NCBI GenBank assembly: GCA_965228415.1
Contig: OZ245814.1
Location: 5,518,001-5,582,000 of the forward strand
Origin: Agaribacillus sp965228415
GTDB lineage: Bacteria; Bacteroidota; Bacteroidia; Cytophagales; Cyclobacteriaceae
Direction: 5' to 3'
DNA: 64,000 bases
This document shows positions 53,119 to 62,121 of the stretch, in pieces. Numbering within the stretch: position 1 is the stretch's first letter; the number at the start of each line of letters is the position of its first letter. A model generated the notes under the pieces. The model was not told where the DNA came from, made no database searches, and was given only the letters and a program-made list of their open reading frames with translations. Both the position numbers and the translations under genes were made by a program.

Positions 53119-54990
53119 CTACCTATACCCTTCCGCCTGCAAATTAAACAACTCCTCATACCGTCCGCCTTTAGCCAATAGCTCTTCATGCGTGCCTATT
53201 TCAAGGCACTTCCCTTGGTCCAGTACCATAATTCTGTCCGCCATTCTCACTGTCGAGAAGCGGTGGGAGATCAGGATGGCAGTTTTCCCTTTGGTCAATT
53301 CCGTAAATCTCTGAAACACCTCGTGCTCGGCCCTGGCATCAAGCGCAGCGGTAGGCTCGTCCAATATCAGTATTTGGGCATCTCTCATGTAGGCTCTGCC
53401 CAACGCCACTTTTTGCCATTCTCCTCCCGACAACTCAACGCCATCGGCGAAACGCCGCCCAATCATTTGGTCGTATTTTTCCGGAAGTCGGTCAATAACT
53501 GTGTTCGCCAGGCTTTGTTCAGCGGAATGAATTATTTTGGGCCTGTTATCTTTCTCCACAATTCTTCCAACGGCTATATTATGATTGGCGGTCATCTGAA
53601 ATTTGACAAAATCCTGGAATATTACCCCCGTTTCATTCCGCAGATCTTCGACGTTGTAATCCTTTAAATCGTAGCCATCCAGCAAAATGCGGCCTTCCGT
53701 GGGATCGTAAAGCCTGGCCAGTAATTTTACAATGGTGGTTTTGCCGGCGCCATTTTCTCCAACCAGGGCAAGTTTTTCTCCTTTTTTCAGGGTAAAATTC
53801 AGATTCCTCACCGCCCACTTATCCGTATTGAGGTATTTAAAGCCTACGTTTTCAAAAACAAACCCTTCCTGAATAGGATTGGGAAATGGTCGCGCCTGAG
53901 GGTTAACTTTGATGTTTGGCTCAAGATTGAAAAAGTCGAAAAAATCCTGCAGATACAAGGCATTTTCCGCAACACTTGAAAAGCGATTTAAAATACTTTC
54001 AAATAAAGTTCGCAACCGGAAAAAGGAACCCGATAAAAAGGTCAGATCACCAATTGTTATATTTCCCTTAACAGTATCCATAATAATGAATATATAGGCA
54101 GCGTAATAGCCGGCGCTGCCCAACATGGCGAAAAAACTTCCCCAACCGGCACGGCGCATGGACAGGTTTTTGTTTAAATGATAGAAGCGATCGGAAAGTA
54201 CTTTGAACCTGTTGGTAAGAAAGTCAGACAGTCCAAATATCTTCACTTCCTTGGCGGTTTCATCGCTGGCGCCGGTAAATCTTAGATAATCCAACTCCCG
54301 CCGTTCGGGAGTCCAGCTGTAAACAAGGGAGTAGCTGCGTTCATTAAAATGGGTTTCTCCCAGGAAGGCCGGGATCACTGTTATCATTAAAAGTAAGATG
54401 AGCCAGGGATTAAAAGCGATTAACCCGGCAGCTAGAAATACCATGGTAATGGCATCCTGTGCCTGTCCCAAAACCTGTGTCATGAGCATTGACCGGCCTA
54501 TGGTCTGCCGTCGGGCACGTTCCAGTTTATCGTAAAAGTCTGAGTCTTCAAATTGGCTCAGATCAAGGTTCGCGGAATGCCGCATAAGACGGATAGAAGA
54601 TTTATTCGCAAACAGATCGCCTATCAGACTATCGAGTAAGGTAGTGCCTCTGTTAAGTAGGTCTGAAAAAATCGCCAGTAGAAATTCTATGGCTACCAGC
54701 ATAAACAGGTGATTCAGGGATTGCGGAGCTTCCGATTGGGTTACCCGGATAACTTCATCAATGATCAATTTGGCTACGTAAAGTGTTACCAGGGGAATGG
54801 CTGACCGAATTACGCGAAGCAACACATTGGCCAAAACCATTTTTGGACTGGTTTGCCAGATTAATTTGAAAAATTCAGGGAGGTTTTTGAGCGCTTTGAA
54901 TCTTTCGTCAAAAGATAGTGGCGGCTTGCCGCCTTTTCTGGCGGGCTCCATGGAGATTCTGAATTTAAATAATCTGGTCCAAATTGACAT
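53119..54990 (-). CDS. Type I ABC exporter, fused permease and ATPase
   Basis: A 623-aa half-transporter. Six transmembrane helices lie in the first 350 residues (VLLRVIRSAIPLVTLYVAKLII, HLFMLVAIEFLLAIFS and others), then an ATPase domain with Walker A GENGAGKTT near 421, signature LSGGEWQKVALGRA near 525 and Walker B ILILDEPTAALD near 546. The H-loop ILISHRFSTVRMADRI follows. It should work as a homodimer exporting a lipid or drug across the inner membrane. No partner gene is adjacent, and no substrate-specific domain is seen. Confidence 0.9.
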   Translation of the reverse strand: MSIWTRLFKFRISMEPARKGGKPPLSFDERFKALKNLPEFFKLIWQTSPKMVLANVLLRVIRSAIPLVTLYVAKLIIDEVIRVTQSEAPQSLNHLFMLVAIEFLLAIFSDLLNRGTTLLDSLIGDLFANKSSIRLMRHSANLDLSQFEDSDFYDKLERARRQTIGRSMLMTQVLGQAQDAITMVFLAAGLIAFNPWLILLLMITVIPAFLGETHFNERSYSLVYSWTPERRELDYLRFTGASDETAKEVKIFGLSDFLTNRFKVLSDRFYHLNKNLSMRRAGWGSFFAMLGSAGYYAAYIFIIMDTVKGNITIGDLTFLSGSFFRLRTLFESILNRFSSVAENALYLQDFFDFFNLEPNIKVNPQARPFPNPIQEGFVFENVGFKYLNTDKWAVRNLNFTLKKGEKLALVGENGAGKTTIVKLLARLYDPTEGRILLDGYDLKDYNVEDLRNETGVIFQDFVKFQMTANHNIAVGRIVEKDNRPKIIHSAEQSLANTVIDRLPEKYDQMIGRRFADGVELSGGEWQKVALGRAYMRDAQILILDEPTAALDARAEHEVFQRFTELTKGKTAILISHRFSTVRMADRIMVLDQGKCLEIGTHEELLAKGGRYEELFNLQAEGYR

Positions 54991-55085
54991 AATAGAGTAA
55001 CAAATGCTGTTATTTTAAGAAGGAACTCACGAAAATGTATTGGTAATTTAAAATTTAAACGGGTTAATTAATAATTAATTTTGGT

Positions 55086-55613
55086 TTACCGGAGTTGGTT
55101 TAACAAGGCCATTCCTTCCGGCCAATCTCCAAACCCTGCCCGATCTTCGATATGGCCGGCGTTATGAAGTAGGATGAATTCACTACCCCATCGCCCGGCA
55201 AAAAGCCTTGCCCTCTCCGGAGATACCACGTGATCGTTGGTGCTGGCCACTACGATAGATTTAAAAGGTAATTTTATCAAAGGCATAGGAGAAAATCCTG
55301 TGATGTATGTAGGATAATCAGAGCGATCTACATCGCTTGGTGCAACCAGCAACGCACCTTTGACCGGCTTCCTGAAATTGTTATACCAGTTTAGAACGGC
55401 TGCACACCCCACACTGTGGGCCACTAAAACAACATCATTCAGATTTTCGCTGCCGATAACCTGATCAATGCGAGTTATCCAGCGATGGCAATCCGGTTGC
55501 TCCCAGTTGTCCTGAATGATTCTGGTGATGTCGTCAGATTGGTTTTCCCACCGGCTCTGCCAGTGGGACGGGCCGGCGTTTTTTAATCCGGGGATATTAT
55601 ATATTTTTATCAT
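55086..55613 (-). CDS. RBBP9/YdeN-type serine hydrolase
   Basis: A 175-aa small alpha/beta hydrolase. The elbow VAHSVGC near residue 64 holds the nucleophile Ser; STNDHVVSPERARLFA near 128 gives the Asp, and LLHNAGHIEDRAG near 149 supplies the His. RBBP9-like proteins act on esters or amides; substrates are poorly known. It is short and cytoplasmic, with no signal peptide. It starts nine bases after the stop of the quinone-oxidoreductase gene on the same strand, so the two are probably co-transcribed. Confidence 0.85.
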   Translation of the reverse strand: MIKIYNIPGLKNAGPSHWQSRWENQSDDITRIIQDNWEQPDCHRWITRIDQVIGSENLNDVVLVAHSVGCAAVLNWYNNFRKPVKGALLVAPSDVDRSDYPTYITGFSPMPLIKLPFKSIVVASTNDHVVSPERARLFAGRWGSEFILLHNAGHIEDRAGFGDWPEGMALLNQLR

Positions 55614-55621
55614 GAACCGGC

Positions 55622-56662
55622 TTATTGCGGTGTTTGTATCACCACCTTACCTACTGTTTTTCCGCTTTGAAATAGTTTAACAGCCCTGGGTAAATGCTCA
55701 AATGAAAATTGATGACCCACTAGTGGTGGAGAAAGGTCTAATTGCATGAGCGCACTTACGGTACGCTTAAATAAATCAGACTGTTCATATAACCAAATGA
55801 GGTTAAAACCCATTACCGACTTATTTTCTTCTATCATTTTTTGTGGGTCCACCATTGGCCGGGTAAGGTATTTGTAGACCAATTTGACAAAATTTGGGCG
55901 GTTGCCGGCCTGTGCATATCTGGCGGATCCATAAACAATGATGCGGCCTGTTTTGCATAATGCCTCATAGCTTTGCTTAAAATAAACACCCCCAATGCAT
56001 TCCAGGACAAGATGTAACTCCCTGGATCCAAGTGCTGCGGCGAGGTTTTTCTTAAAGTTTTTATCCCGAACAATAACCTGATCATAACCTGCTTTTTTCA
56101 AGGTTTCCGTTTTTGACGGATGGCCAACACTACCAATCGTAAAAGCATCAAACTTTTTGGCGATTTGCTGCGCCAATAACCCGACGCCTCCGGCGGCGCT
56201 TTGAATGAGGATGGTCTGGTGATTTTTTAAGTTACCCAATTCAATTAATGCGTAATAAGCAGTTAGTGCCTGAACCAAAAAAGCGGCACCTTCCTCAAAT
56301 GTCCAGTTTGTTGGCAATGGTGCGATGTACTGATGGTCGATATTGAGCCTGTTGCAATAACCTCCGAATTTTGTGACACCCATTACCCTGTCGCCCACTT
56401 GAAATGTAGTAACCTTGTCGCCTTTTCCAATAATTTCGCCGGCGTATTCAAGGCCTGGCACAAAGCTATCTTTAGGAGTAGCGCTATATAGACCAAACAT
56501 CGCAAAAATATCTGCAAAGTTTAACCCAATAGCTTTGACGGCAATTTGAACTTCATTGGTCTCGGGAGGAGGCAGAGACTCTTCTACCAATTGCAGGTTT
56601 TTCAAATTCCCGGCCTTGGTTATTCTCCATGCTTTCCGGTTGTCGGGGCTGTGCGAATACAT
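55622..56662 (-). CDS. Zinc-less quinone oxidoreductase / alcohol dehydrogenase (VAT1-like)
   Basis: A 346-aa MDR-family enzyme. I use the ATG at 56662 (MYSHSPDNRKAWRITKAG); 23 extra codons upstream look non-conserved. The GroES-like domain has GLNFADIFAMFGLYSATPKDSFVPGLEYAG, the NADPH site is IQSAAGGVGLLAQQIAKKF near 160, and the GGYCNRL loop lacks the structural zinc cysteines. It should reduce quinones or enals with NADPH. It starts an apparent two-gene operon with the RBBP9-type hydrolase. Confidence 0.87.
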   Translation of the reverse strand: MYSHSPDNRKAWRITKAGNLKNLQLVEESLPPPETNEVQIAVKAIGLNFADIFAMFGLYSATPKDSFVPGLEYAGEIIGKGDKVTTFQVGDRVMGVTKFGGYCNRLNIDHQYIAPLPTNWTFEEGAAFLVQALTAYYALIELGNLKNHQTILIQSAAGGVGLLAQQIAKKFDAFTIGSVGHPSKTETLKKAGYDQVIVRDKNFKKNLAAALGSRELHLVLECIGGVYFKQSYEALCKTGRIIVYGSARYAQAGNRPNFVKLVYKYLTRPMVDPQKMIEENKSVMGFNLIWLYEQSDLFKRTVSALMQLDLSPPLVGHQFSFEHLPRAVKLFQSGKTVGKVVIQTPQ

Positions 56663-56884
56663 GAGTTTTAAAAGTTTTTTGATCAGGCCTTGTAACAAGC
56701 AGTAAGTTAAATTTGAATAATATTCATCCAATTAAAAAATCTATTCATCACAATTCGGTTTATCTTTTCAGAATTATTTATGAAATTGCCGGTGACATTT
56801 GGTTTTGAGGCTTATGACTGATACCATTGTGCCACAGCCCGGTGAGTAACACTTACTTTAGCCCTTGCCAAATCCAGTATATTG

Positions 56885-57799
56885 ATGCATATGATCGTAC
56901 CGCCACCATTACAAAAAGGCCAGAAGGTAGCCATCGTTGCCCCTGCCAGGAATATTGATGAAAATGCCATTGATAAGGCCATAGAGGTTTTTGAAGCATG
57001 GGGTCTGGAAGTAATGCCAGGGCGCCATTTATTTTCCAGCCACCATCAATTTGCAGGAAATGACCATCAAAGAGCCATGGATTTGCAGCAAGCCATTGAA
57101 GATCCGGCTATCAGGGCTATTTTTTGTGTAAGAGGTGGCTACGGTACTACCCGGATGATTGACATGGTAGATTTTAATCCGCTCAGAAGGTCTCCAAAAT
57201 GGATTGTGGGCTTTAGTGATATTACGGCAATTCTCAGCCAGCTATACAATTTAGGCATTGAAAGTATCCATGGAATCATGCCTGCTTTATTTGGACGCGA
57301 GGGTACCGAGGCTGCTATAGAAAGTCTCAGAAAAATTTTATTTGCAGAGGAAGATTCTTACTTTATTAATCCGCATAAACTTAATAAAAATGGTGTTGGT
57401 AAAGGCAATCTGATAGGAGGTAACTTATCCATTTTATGCCACCTGGTAGGGTCAGACACAGACTTGGTCACCGATGGGGCCATTTTGTTTATCGAAGATG
57501 TGGATGAGTACCTGTACAGGATCGACAGGATGATGGTGCAAATGAAAAGATCGGGAAAGCTGGAAATGCTGGCGGGATTAGTGGTGGGGCATTTTACTGA
57601 CATGAAGGACGATGAGACCGTGGGTTTTGGAAAAGATGTCTTTGAAATTATCATGGAGCATGTAGGTGAATACAAGTATCCTGTGTGCTATGGCTTTCCC
57701 GCGGGTCATGAAGTTAATAACCTGGCCCTCCCCGTTGCCAGATATTGTACGCTAAAGGTCGATAAGTTTGGGGGCATTCTGACCTTTGGAAATAATTAA
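56885..57799 (+). CDS. LD-carboxypeptidase (peptidase S66)
   Basis: A 304-aa enzyme of normal LdcA length, from the ATG at 56885 (a second ATG at 56891 is equally possible). VAIVAPARNIDENAIDKA opens the fold. AIFCVRGGYGTTRMI is the family signature around residue 80, and GFSDITAILSQLYNLGIESIHGIMP contains the likely nucleophile Ser. Glu in FIEDVDEYLYRID and a C-terminal His (AGHEVNN) complete the triad. It cleaves the L,D bond of tetrapeptide stems in peptidoglycan recycling and is cytoplasmic. Convergent with chrA, 17 bases apart. Confidence 0.88.
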   Translation: MHMIVPPPLQKGQKVAIVAPARNIDENAIDKAIEVFEAWGLEVMPGRHLFSSHHQFAGNDHQRAMDLQQAIEDPAIRAIFCVRGGYGTTRMIDMVDFNPLRRSPKWIVGFSDITAILSQLYNLGIESIHGIMPALFGREGTEAAIESLRKILFAEEDSYFINPHKLNKNGVGKGNLIGGNLSILCHLVGSDTDLVTDGAILFIEDVDEYLYRIDRMMVQMKRSGKLEMLAGLVVGHFTDMKDDETVGFGKDVFEIIMEHVGEYKYPVCYGFPAGHEVNNLALPVARYCTLKVDKFGGILTFGNN

Positions 57800-57816
57800 A
57801 AAGCTTATAATAAAAA

Positions 57817-58992
57817 TCAAAACAGGAAGCCCGCGCCCAGGCCGGCCAATATTATAAAAGGAGCAGGAATCCTGGTAAACATCAATAGGTTGAAAGTGCC
57901 AAATACCATCAATAAGTTGATGATATTTAAATCGATAGGCTTAAATAGCAAGAATGCCGCGGCAATAACCATGCCCGAGCTGACCGCGTTAATGCCTTCC
58001 AGGGAAGCTTTCACAATGCGGTATTTTTTAAGATTTTCCCAGAATCGAATGATAAAGAATATCAAAAAAGTACCCGGAAGAAAAATGCCGGCCGCCGATA
58101 TAAGACCACCCAAAACCTGGCTGCCAAAGCCGCTGCCTTTCATAGAAATAGAGCCTATAAAGGCGCTAAAGGAGAATACAGGCCCTGGTAAAGCTTGCAT
58201 CAGCGCATAGCCTGTAAGAAACTCTTCGTCGGTCAGGTAAGATTTTAAGGAGGTGAACTCAGTATATAAAAGGGGAATTAAAACCTGCCCCCCGCCAAAA
58301 ATAAGGCTTCCGTTTCTATAAAAATTTTCAAACAACAGGATCGTCCGGGATTGGGTAACCGCGCCCAGCGCTGCTGCAAAAACAAATACCCCACCCCAGA
58401 GAAAGAAATTCCGCCAGTCAATAGCCAGTTTTTCTTTTTCTTCGATATCGTGCTTTTTGAATTTAAAAGCTGTAATGGCACCACCTGCCAGCAGGATAAG
58501 TGGAAATACGAAAGGTGAGCTGGCCAGGTAAGAAACGATGGCCGAGATCACCATTAGCAGAATGCCGGTCTTGGTGTTGACAACCTTGGTGGTAATTTTA
58601 TAAGCTGCGTAGGCTACAAATCCAATCGCCATAGGTTGGATATACTTTGCGAAGTCCAGCGATATATTGTTTTCCTGCATATAGGAAATGCCCATGCCGG
58701 CAATGATCATCAGGCTTACGGCTGGCAACATCCAGATCAACAAGGTCAGGTATGCAAGATTGGGGCCACCGATCTTAAAGCCGATGGCTGTAATAGTCTG
58801 GGTGGATGTGGGGCCCGGCAGAATTTGGCACAATGCATTCAATTCTATCAGCTCCTGCTCATTGAGATAACGCCGCTTATTTACCATCAGGTCAAATAAC
58901 ATGGCGATGTGGGCCTGTGGACCTCCAAAGGCGCTAAGGGCAAGAATTAAAACATCTTTTAAAAATATGTAATACCTGACTCTTTTGATCAA
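57817..58992 (-). CDS. chrA: Chromate transporter, two-domain CHR family
   Basis: A 391-aa membrane protein of the long CHR type. The N-terminal unit has LSAFGGPQAHIAMLFDLMV and LCQILPGPTSTQTITAIGFKIGG; the C-terminal unit repeats the theme in GGGQVLIPLLYTEF and LMQALPGPVFSFSAFIGS. These two PGP motifs mark the family. It exports chromate, with specificity varying. The start is TTG at 58992; no ATG lies in a better place. It is 24 bases downstream of the isopenicillin-N-synthase-like gene on the same strand. Confidence 0.88.
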   Translation of the reverse strand: MIKRVRYYIFLKDVLILALSAFGGPQAHIAMLFDLMVNKRRYLNEQELIELNALCQILPGPTSTQTITAIGFKIGGPNLAYLTLLIWMLPAVSLMIIAGMGISYMQENNISLDFAKYIQPMAIGFVAYAAYKITTKVVNTKTGILLMVISAIVSYLASSPFVFPLILLAGGAITAFKFKKHDIEEKEKLAIDWRNFFLWGGVFVFAAALGAVTQSRTILLFENFYRNGSLIFGGGQVLIPLLYTEFTSLKSYLTDEEFLTGYALMQALPGPVFSFSAFIGSISMKGSGFGSQVLGGLISAAGIFLPGTFLIFFIIRFWENLKKYRIVKASLEGINAVSSGMVIAAAFLLFKPIDLNIINLLMVFGTFNLLMFTRIPAPFIILAGLGAGFLF

Positions 58993-59016
58993 ATCAGTGA
59001 ATGATTAGCCTTGTGA

Positions 59017-59988
59017 TTACTTTTTTAACCCAATTTCAGCCAACCGTTCATCCAAAAATTCACCTGCAGTCATATCCCCATATTTTTTAGGATTTTCCGC
59101 ATCGACACAGGAGTCAAGGCAGGCTAAATCCATGTCAGCTCTCGGATGCATAAAAAATGGTATTGAGAATCGCGACGTTTTCATTAGCTCCTTTGGCGGA
59201 TTGACTACTCTATGAATGGTTGACTTTAGTTTGTCGTTGGTTAACCTGGCCATCATATCCCCGACATTGACGACCAGTTGGTTGGGCAGCGCCGTTATTG
59301 GAATCCACTTTCCGTCTTTCCTCAACACCTGCAGGCCATCGGCACTGGCGCCCATTAATAAGGTGATAAGATTAATATCACCATGTTCAGCTGCCCTTAC
59401 AGCATCATCCGGAACCTCATCCGGGTTTTCAATCGGGAAATAGTGTATTGGACGTAAGATGCTGTTGCCGTTATGAACCTTATCTTCAAAGTAGGCTTCG
59501 TCCAGGTTCAGAAAGATGGCGATGGCTTTTAACATCTGTTTCCCGGTATTCTCCAGTGTTTTGTACGCTTCCAGTCCCACCGTCTTCATTTCCGCAACTT
59601 CTTCCGGCCATATATTTTCCGGGTAATCATTTTTGATAGGGTCTCCATCCATCACTTCCTGGCCAATATGATAGAATTCCTTTAAATCACCGACAGTTCT
59701 GCCCTTGGCATGCTCTCTACCCTTGCCAATGTATCCTCGCTGACCAAAAAGCGCTGGCAATTCATACTTTTGTTTTACCACATCAGGCAGGGAAAAAAAG
59801 CGTTTTATCACATCATACAATTGGTGGGTTAATGCCTCTGACAGGCCATGATTTTTAATGGCCACAAAACCGATGTTATTATAAGCCTCTCCCAGGGCCG
59901 CTACAAAATGTCTTTTCCTTATCGGATCACCTCCTGTAAAATCTGCCAGATCCAAGGAGGGTACTTCATCATATAATACCTCAGACAT
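59017..59988 (-). CDS. Isopenicillin N synthase-like 2OG/Fe(II) oxygenase
   Basis: A 323-aa enzyme. The N-terminal DIOX_N domain has VPSLDLADFTGGDP and NNIGFVAIKNHG. The iron site is HGDINLITLLMG (HxD near residue 198) with the distal His in KSTIHRVVNPP near 256; RFSIPFFMHP contains the Arg that binds 2-oxoglutarate. The subfamily includes flavone synthases, gibberellin oxidases and bacterial ethylene-forming relatives. Substrate unknown. Cytoplasmic. The gene is 24 bases upstream of chrA, possibly one unit. Confidence 0.88.
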   Translation of the reverse strand: MSEVLYDEVPSLDLADFTGGDPIRKRHFVAALGEAYNNIGFVAIKNHGLSEALTHQLYDVIKRFFSLPDVVKQKYELPALFGQRGYIGKGREHAKGRTVGDLKEFYHIGQEVMDGDPIKNDYPENIWPEEVAEMKTVGLEAYKTLENTGKQMLKAIAIFLNLDEAYFEDKVHNGNSILRPIHYFPIENPDEVPDDAVRAAEHGDINLITLLMGASADGLQVLRKDGKWIPITALPNQLVVNVGDMMARLTNDKLKSTIHRVVNPPKELMKTSRFSIPFFMHPRADMDLACLDSCVDAENPKKYGDMTAGEFLDERLAEIGLKK

Positions 59989-60139
59989 TAGTGTTAGTTT
60001 TAGGATTAAATTAAAATACTAAAAAATACAATAATTTTCACCGCTGTCAAATCAAAGGACAAATTATCACAGGCCCCGGGACAAATTTATGACTTAAATC
60101 ATCTTAATTTAGAATTTCTTAAGATTCACCCTCCGCCGG

Positions 60140-60598
60140 TTATTCATCCGCCACGACAATGGAGATGGTACTGCTCATAGACTCTCCGTAAGAGGCATGG
60201 ACGCCATCTGCAAATTGCATGGTAAGGGTGTGATTTCCAGGAGCAAGTGCAATTTCAACCTCCGTCTGTCCTTTGCCATAATGAATGTGTGTGGAATCGG
60301 CAGGAACAATTTCCCCCTTTTTAATAAAGGTGCCATCGACGATTATGTGATGATGACCTTTCCCTTCATTCACCTGGCCGGCAGGTTCTACTTCCATACC
60401 TTTCACGCCCATCGTAACTTTAACCGGTGAAGAAACAGTATCCCCGTTTTGTGGCAATATAAAATAAACTTCGGGTGCTACTTTACTTTCAACAGGCTCC
60501 GATACTTCCTCGCCTTTTGTGGTAGTTTCACTGGTTTTTTTTGTAGAACAAGCCCCTGCGATAACAACAATTATTGCATATAGTAAATTTTTTTTCAT
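60140..60598 (-). CDS. DUF4399 lipoprotein
   Basis: A 152-aa lipoprotein: signal peptide KKNLLYAIIVVIAGAC with lipobox AGAC (Cys17), a Ser/Thr/Glu-rich linker and a DUF4399 domain from about residue 48 (VYFILPQNGDTVSSPVKVTMGVKGMEV, KGHHHIIVDGTF, HIHYGKGQTEVEIALAPGNHTLTMQFADG). The HHHII and HIHYGKGQ stretches and the final Cys-less beta domain are typical of this family, which may bind metal through its histidines. Its biological role is not known. Surface or periplasmic location. Confidence 0.88.
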   Translation of the reverse strand: MKKNLLYAIIVVIAGACSTKKTSETTTKGEEVSEPVESKVAPEVYFILPQNGDTVSSPVKVTMGVKGMEVEPAGQVNEGKGHHHIIVDGTFIKKGEIVPADSTHIHYGKGQTEVEIALAPGNHTLTMQFADGVHASYGESMSSTISIVVADE

Positions 60599-60908
60599 AG
60601 AGAGTAAATTTAGTTAGTAAGTGTAAGATAAAGTTAATAAAATTAATTTGATTGAATCAGAGATAAATTAATGAAAAGCTGGGCGATCTCAAAAGATCTT
60701 TCAGCATTGTTTTAATCATAGTTGAAACAGTAACATTACTTTACACTACGTGGTTTAATAAGTAGGTCTGCAAAATATATAAGTACAGGGAAGGTATCTT
60801 TGTTAAGCACAGCAACTTGGCCAGCCTCAATGTATCAGAAAGGCTGTATTAGCCTGATTTGATGAGACAGATGATCAAAAATACTTTCACCTGGCCATGT
60901 GTCCGTAC
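60599..60908. other. Intergenic region between the DUF4399 and porin genes
   Basis: A 310-base AT-rich spacer. I see no reading frame of note, no strong promoter box for the DUF4399 gene and no clear hairpin terminator for the porin. Confidence 0.5.
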
Positions 60909-62087
60909 TTAGAAAGACAATTCGACCTGAAACCTGAATCGTAATTTATTATCATCATTCCCGATATCGGTATAAGCCAGATCACTTTGAATTTTTAAAC
61001 TATGGCCAACAAAATATTTTGAGATGCCCAAAGTGTATTCTGTTTCTTCCTTCAGGCCTGAAAAGGTGGCATTATCAGGATCTATAATGGTAAATCTGCC
61101 GGCTATTTCGAAATTATTGTCAAGCAAATAGCCGGTTTGCAAAACAAATCCGGTACCGGTACCATATTTGTTATCTGCGTCCAGGTCTTTTTGGGCACTT
61201 TTATGAGCAAATTCTGACATTATAGACCAGCCGTTGTATTTAAACATAGCATCAATGAAAATGGTACTTAGGCTGTTGGTGATCTGATTGCCGGTGTCAT
61301 CCGCAACAAAATTTCCCAACTGCCCTCTTTGGCGGGCTGCCCTATCATTGTAGTCGTAGGTGATACCAATAGATAGTTTTGGCTTTTCTTCTCTTTTAAG
61401 ATCCGAACCAAAATAGTCACCTTTACCGGTAAAATTCCCAAACGGAAGATATTCTATTCTTGCCGTGTAATCATATCCTCCGATATTGTCGACAGTAATA
61501 TTTCTACCTTCACCTTTTGAAATTGCCGCTGCCTGTTTTATTATCCCGTTTCCAAGCTTTCCTTTATGATGCAGCTGGAGCGTAATATCACGGTCAATGT
61601 TAAATCTGGAATTGACCAAACTTCGATCTACAAATTGAAGTTTTTGCGAGCTGATCACCCGTTCCCGGTTTCCCGGTAACTTGGTTTGTCCAAACCATAC
61701 TTCCCAGTTTTTGGCAAATGCATATTTTATCACAGCATCAAGGATAACATTGGCAGTATTATTTGTTTGTGGAACCACATTTCCGATGTCCCTGTTACTT
61801 AGCCCAAGTTCTATCTTATACTTTACTCGTGGGTCATAAACGAATCCGTCAAACTTCAACCTGGCTCTCCTTATCAGGAATTTATCAGACCAATCGTCGG
61901 TTTTTGTATTTAAGGTCCCTTCGTAAAGGGTTTGAAAACGGGTGCTGAATTTTAAACTAAAGCTGGAGTCATTGGCCATTATTGAAATGCCTTTTCCGAA
62001 TTTATTATAGGTTGTATCCTGGGCAAAGGCTGCCTGTGAAAGGAATAGCACAAGAAGTACTACCCGAATCTTGGTTAGCAAATACAT
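60909..62087 (-). CDS. OprO/OprP-like phosphate-selective porin
   Basis: A 392-aa outer-membrane beta-barrel protein: signal peptide (VVLLVLFLSQAAFAQ), then FSTRFQTLYEGTLN, KYKIELGLSNRDIGNV and repeated alternating hydrophobic strands, ending with the aromatic LRFRFQVELSF expected for barrel assembly. It matches the OprO/P-type porin family, anion- or phosphate-selective in Pseudomonas; the arginine ladder cannot be confirmed by eye. It begins 34 bases after the phosphate symporter gene on the same strand, so the two likely act in one uptake route. Confidence 0.85.
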   Translation of the reverse strand: MYLLTKIRVVLLVLFLSQAAFAQDTTYNKFGKGISIMANDSSFSLKFSTRFQTLYEGTLNTKTDDWSDKFLIRRARLKFDGFVYDPRVKYKIELGLSNRDIGNVVPQTNNTANVILDAVIKYAFAKNWEVWFGQTKLPGNRERVISSQKLQFVDRSLVNSRFNIDRDITLQLHHKGKLGNGIIKQAAAISKGEGRNITVDNIGGYDYTARIEYLPFGNFTGKGDYFGSDLKREEKPKLSIGITYDYNDRAARQRGQLGNFVADDTGNQITNSLSTIFIDAMFKYNGWSIMSEFAHKSAQKDLDADNKYGTGTGFVLQTGYLLDNNFEIAGRFTIIDPDNATFSGLKEETEYTLGISKYFVGHSLKIQSDLAYTDIGNDDNKLRFRFQVELSF

Positions 62088-62121
62088 TTTAGTAAAAGTT
62101 GTTTTAATTACGTGTCTCTAT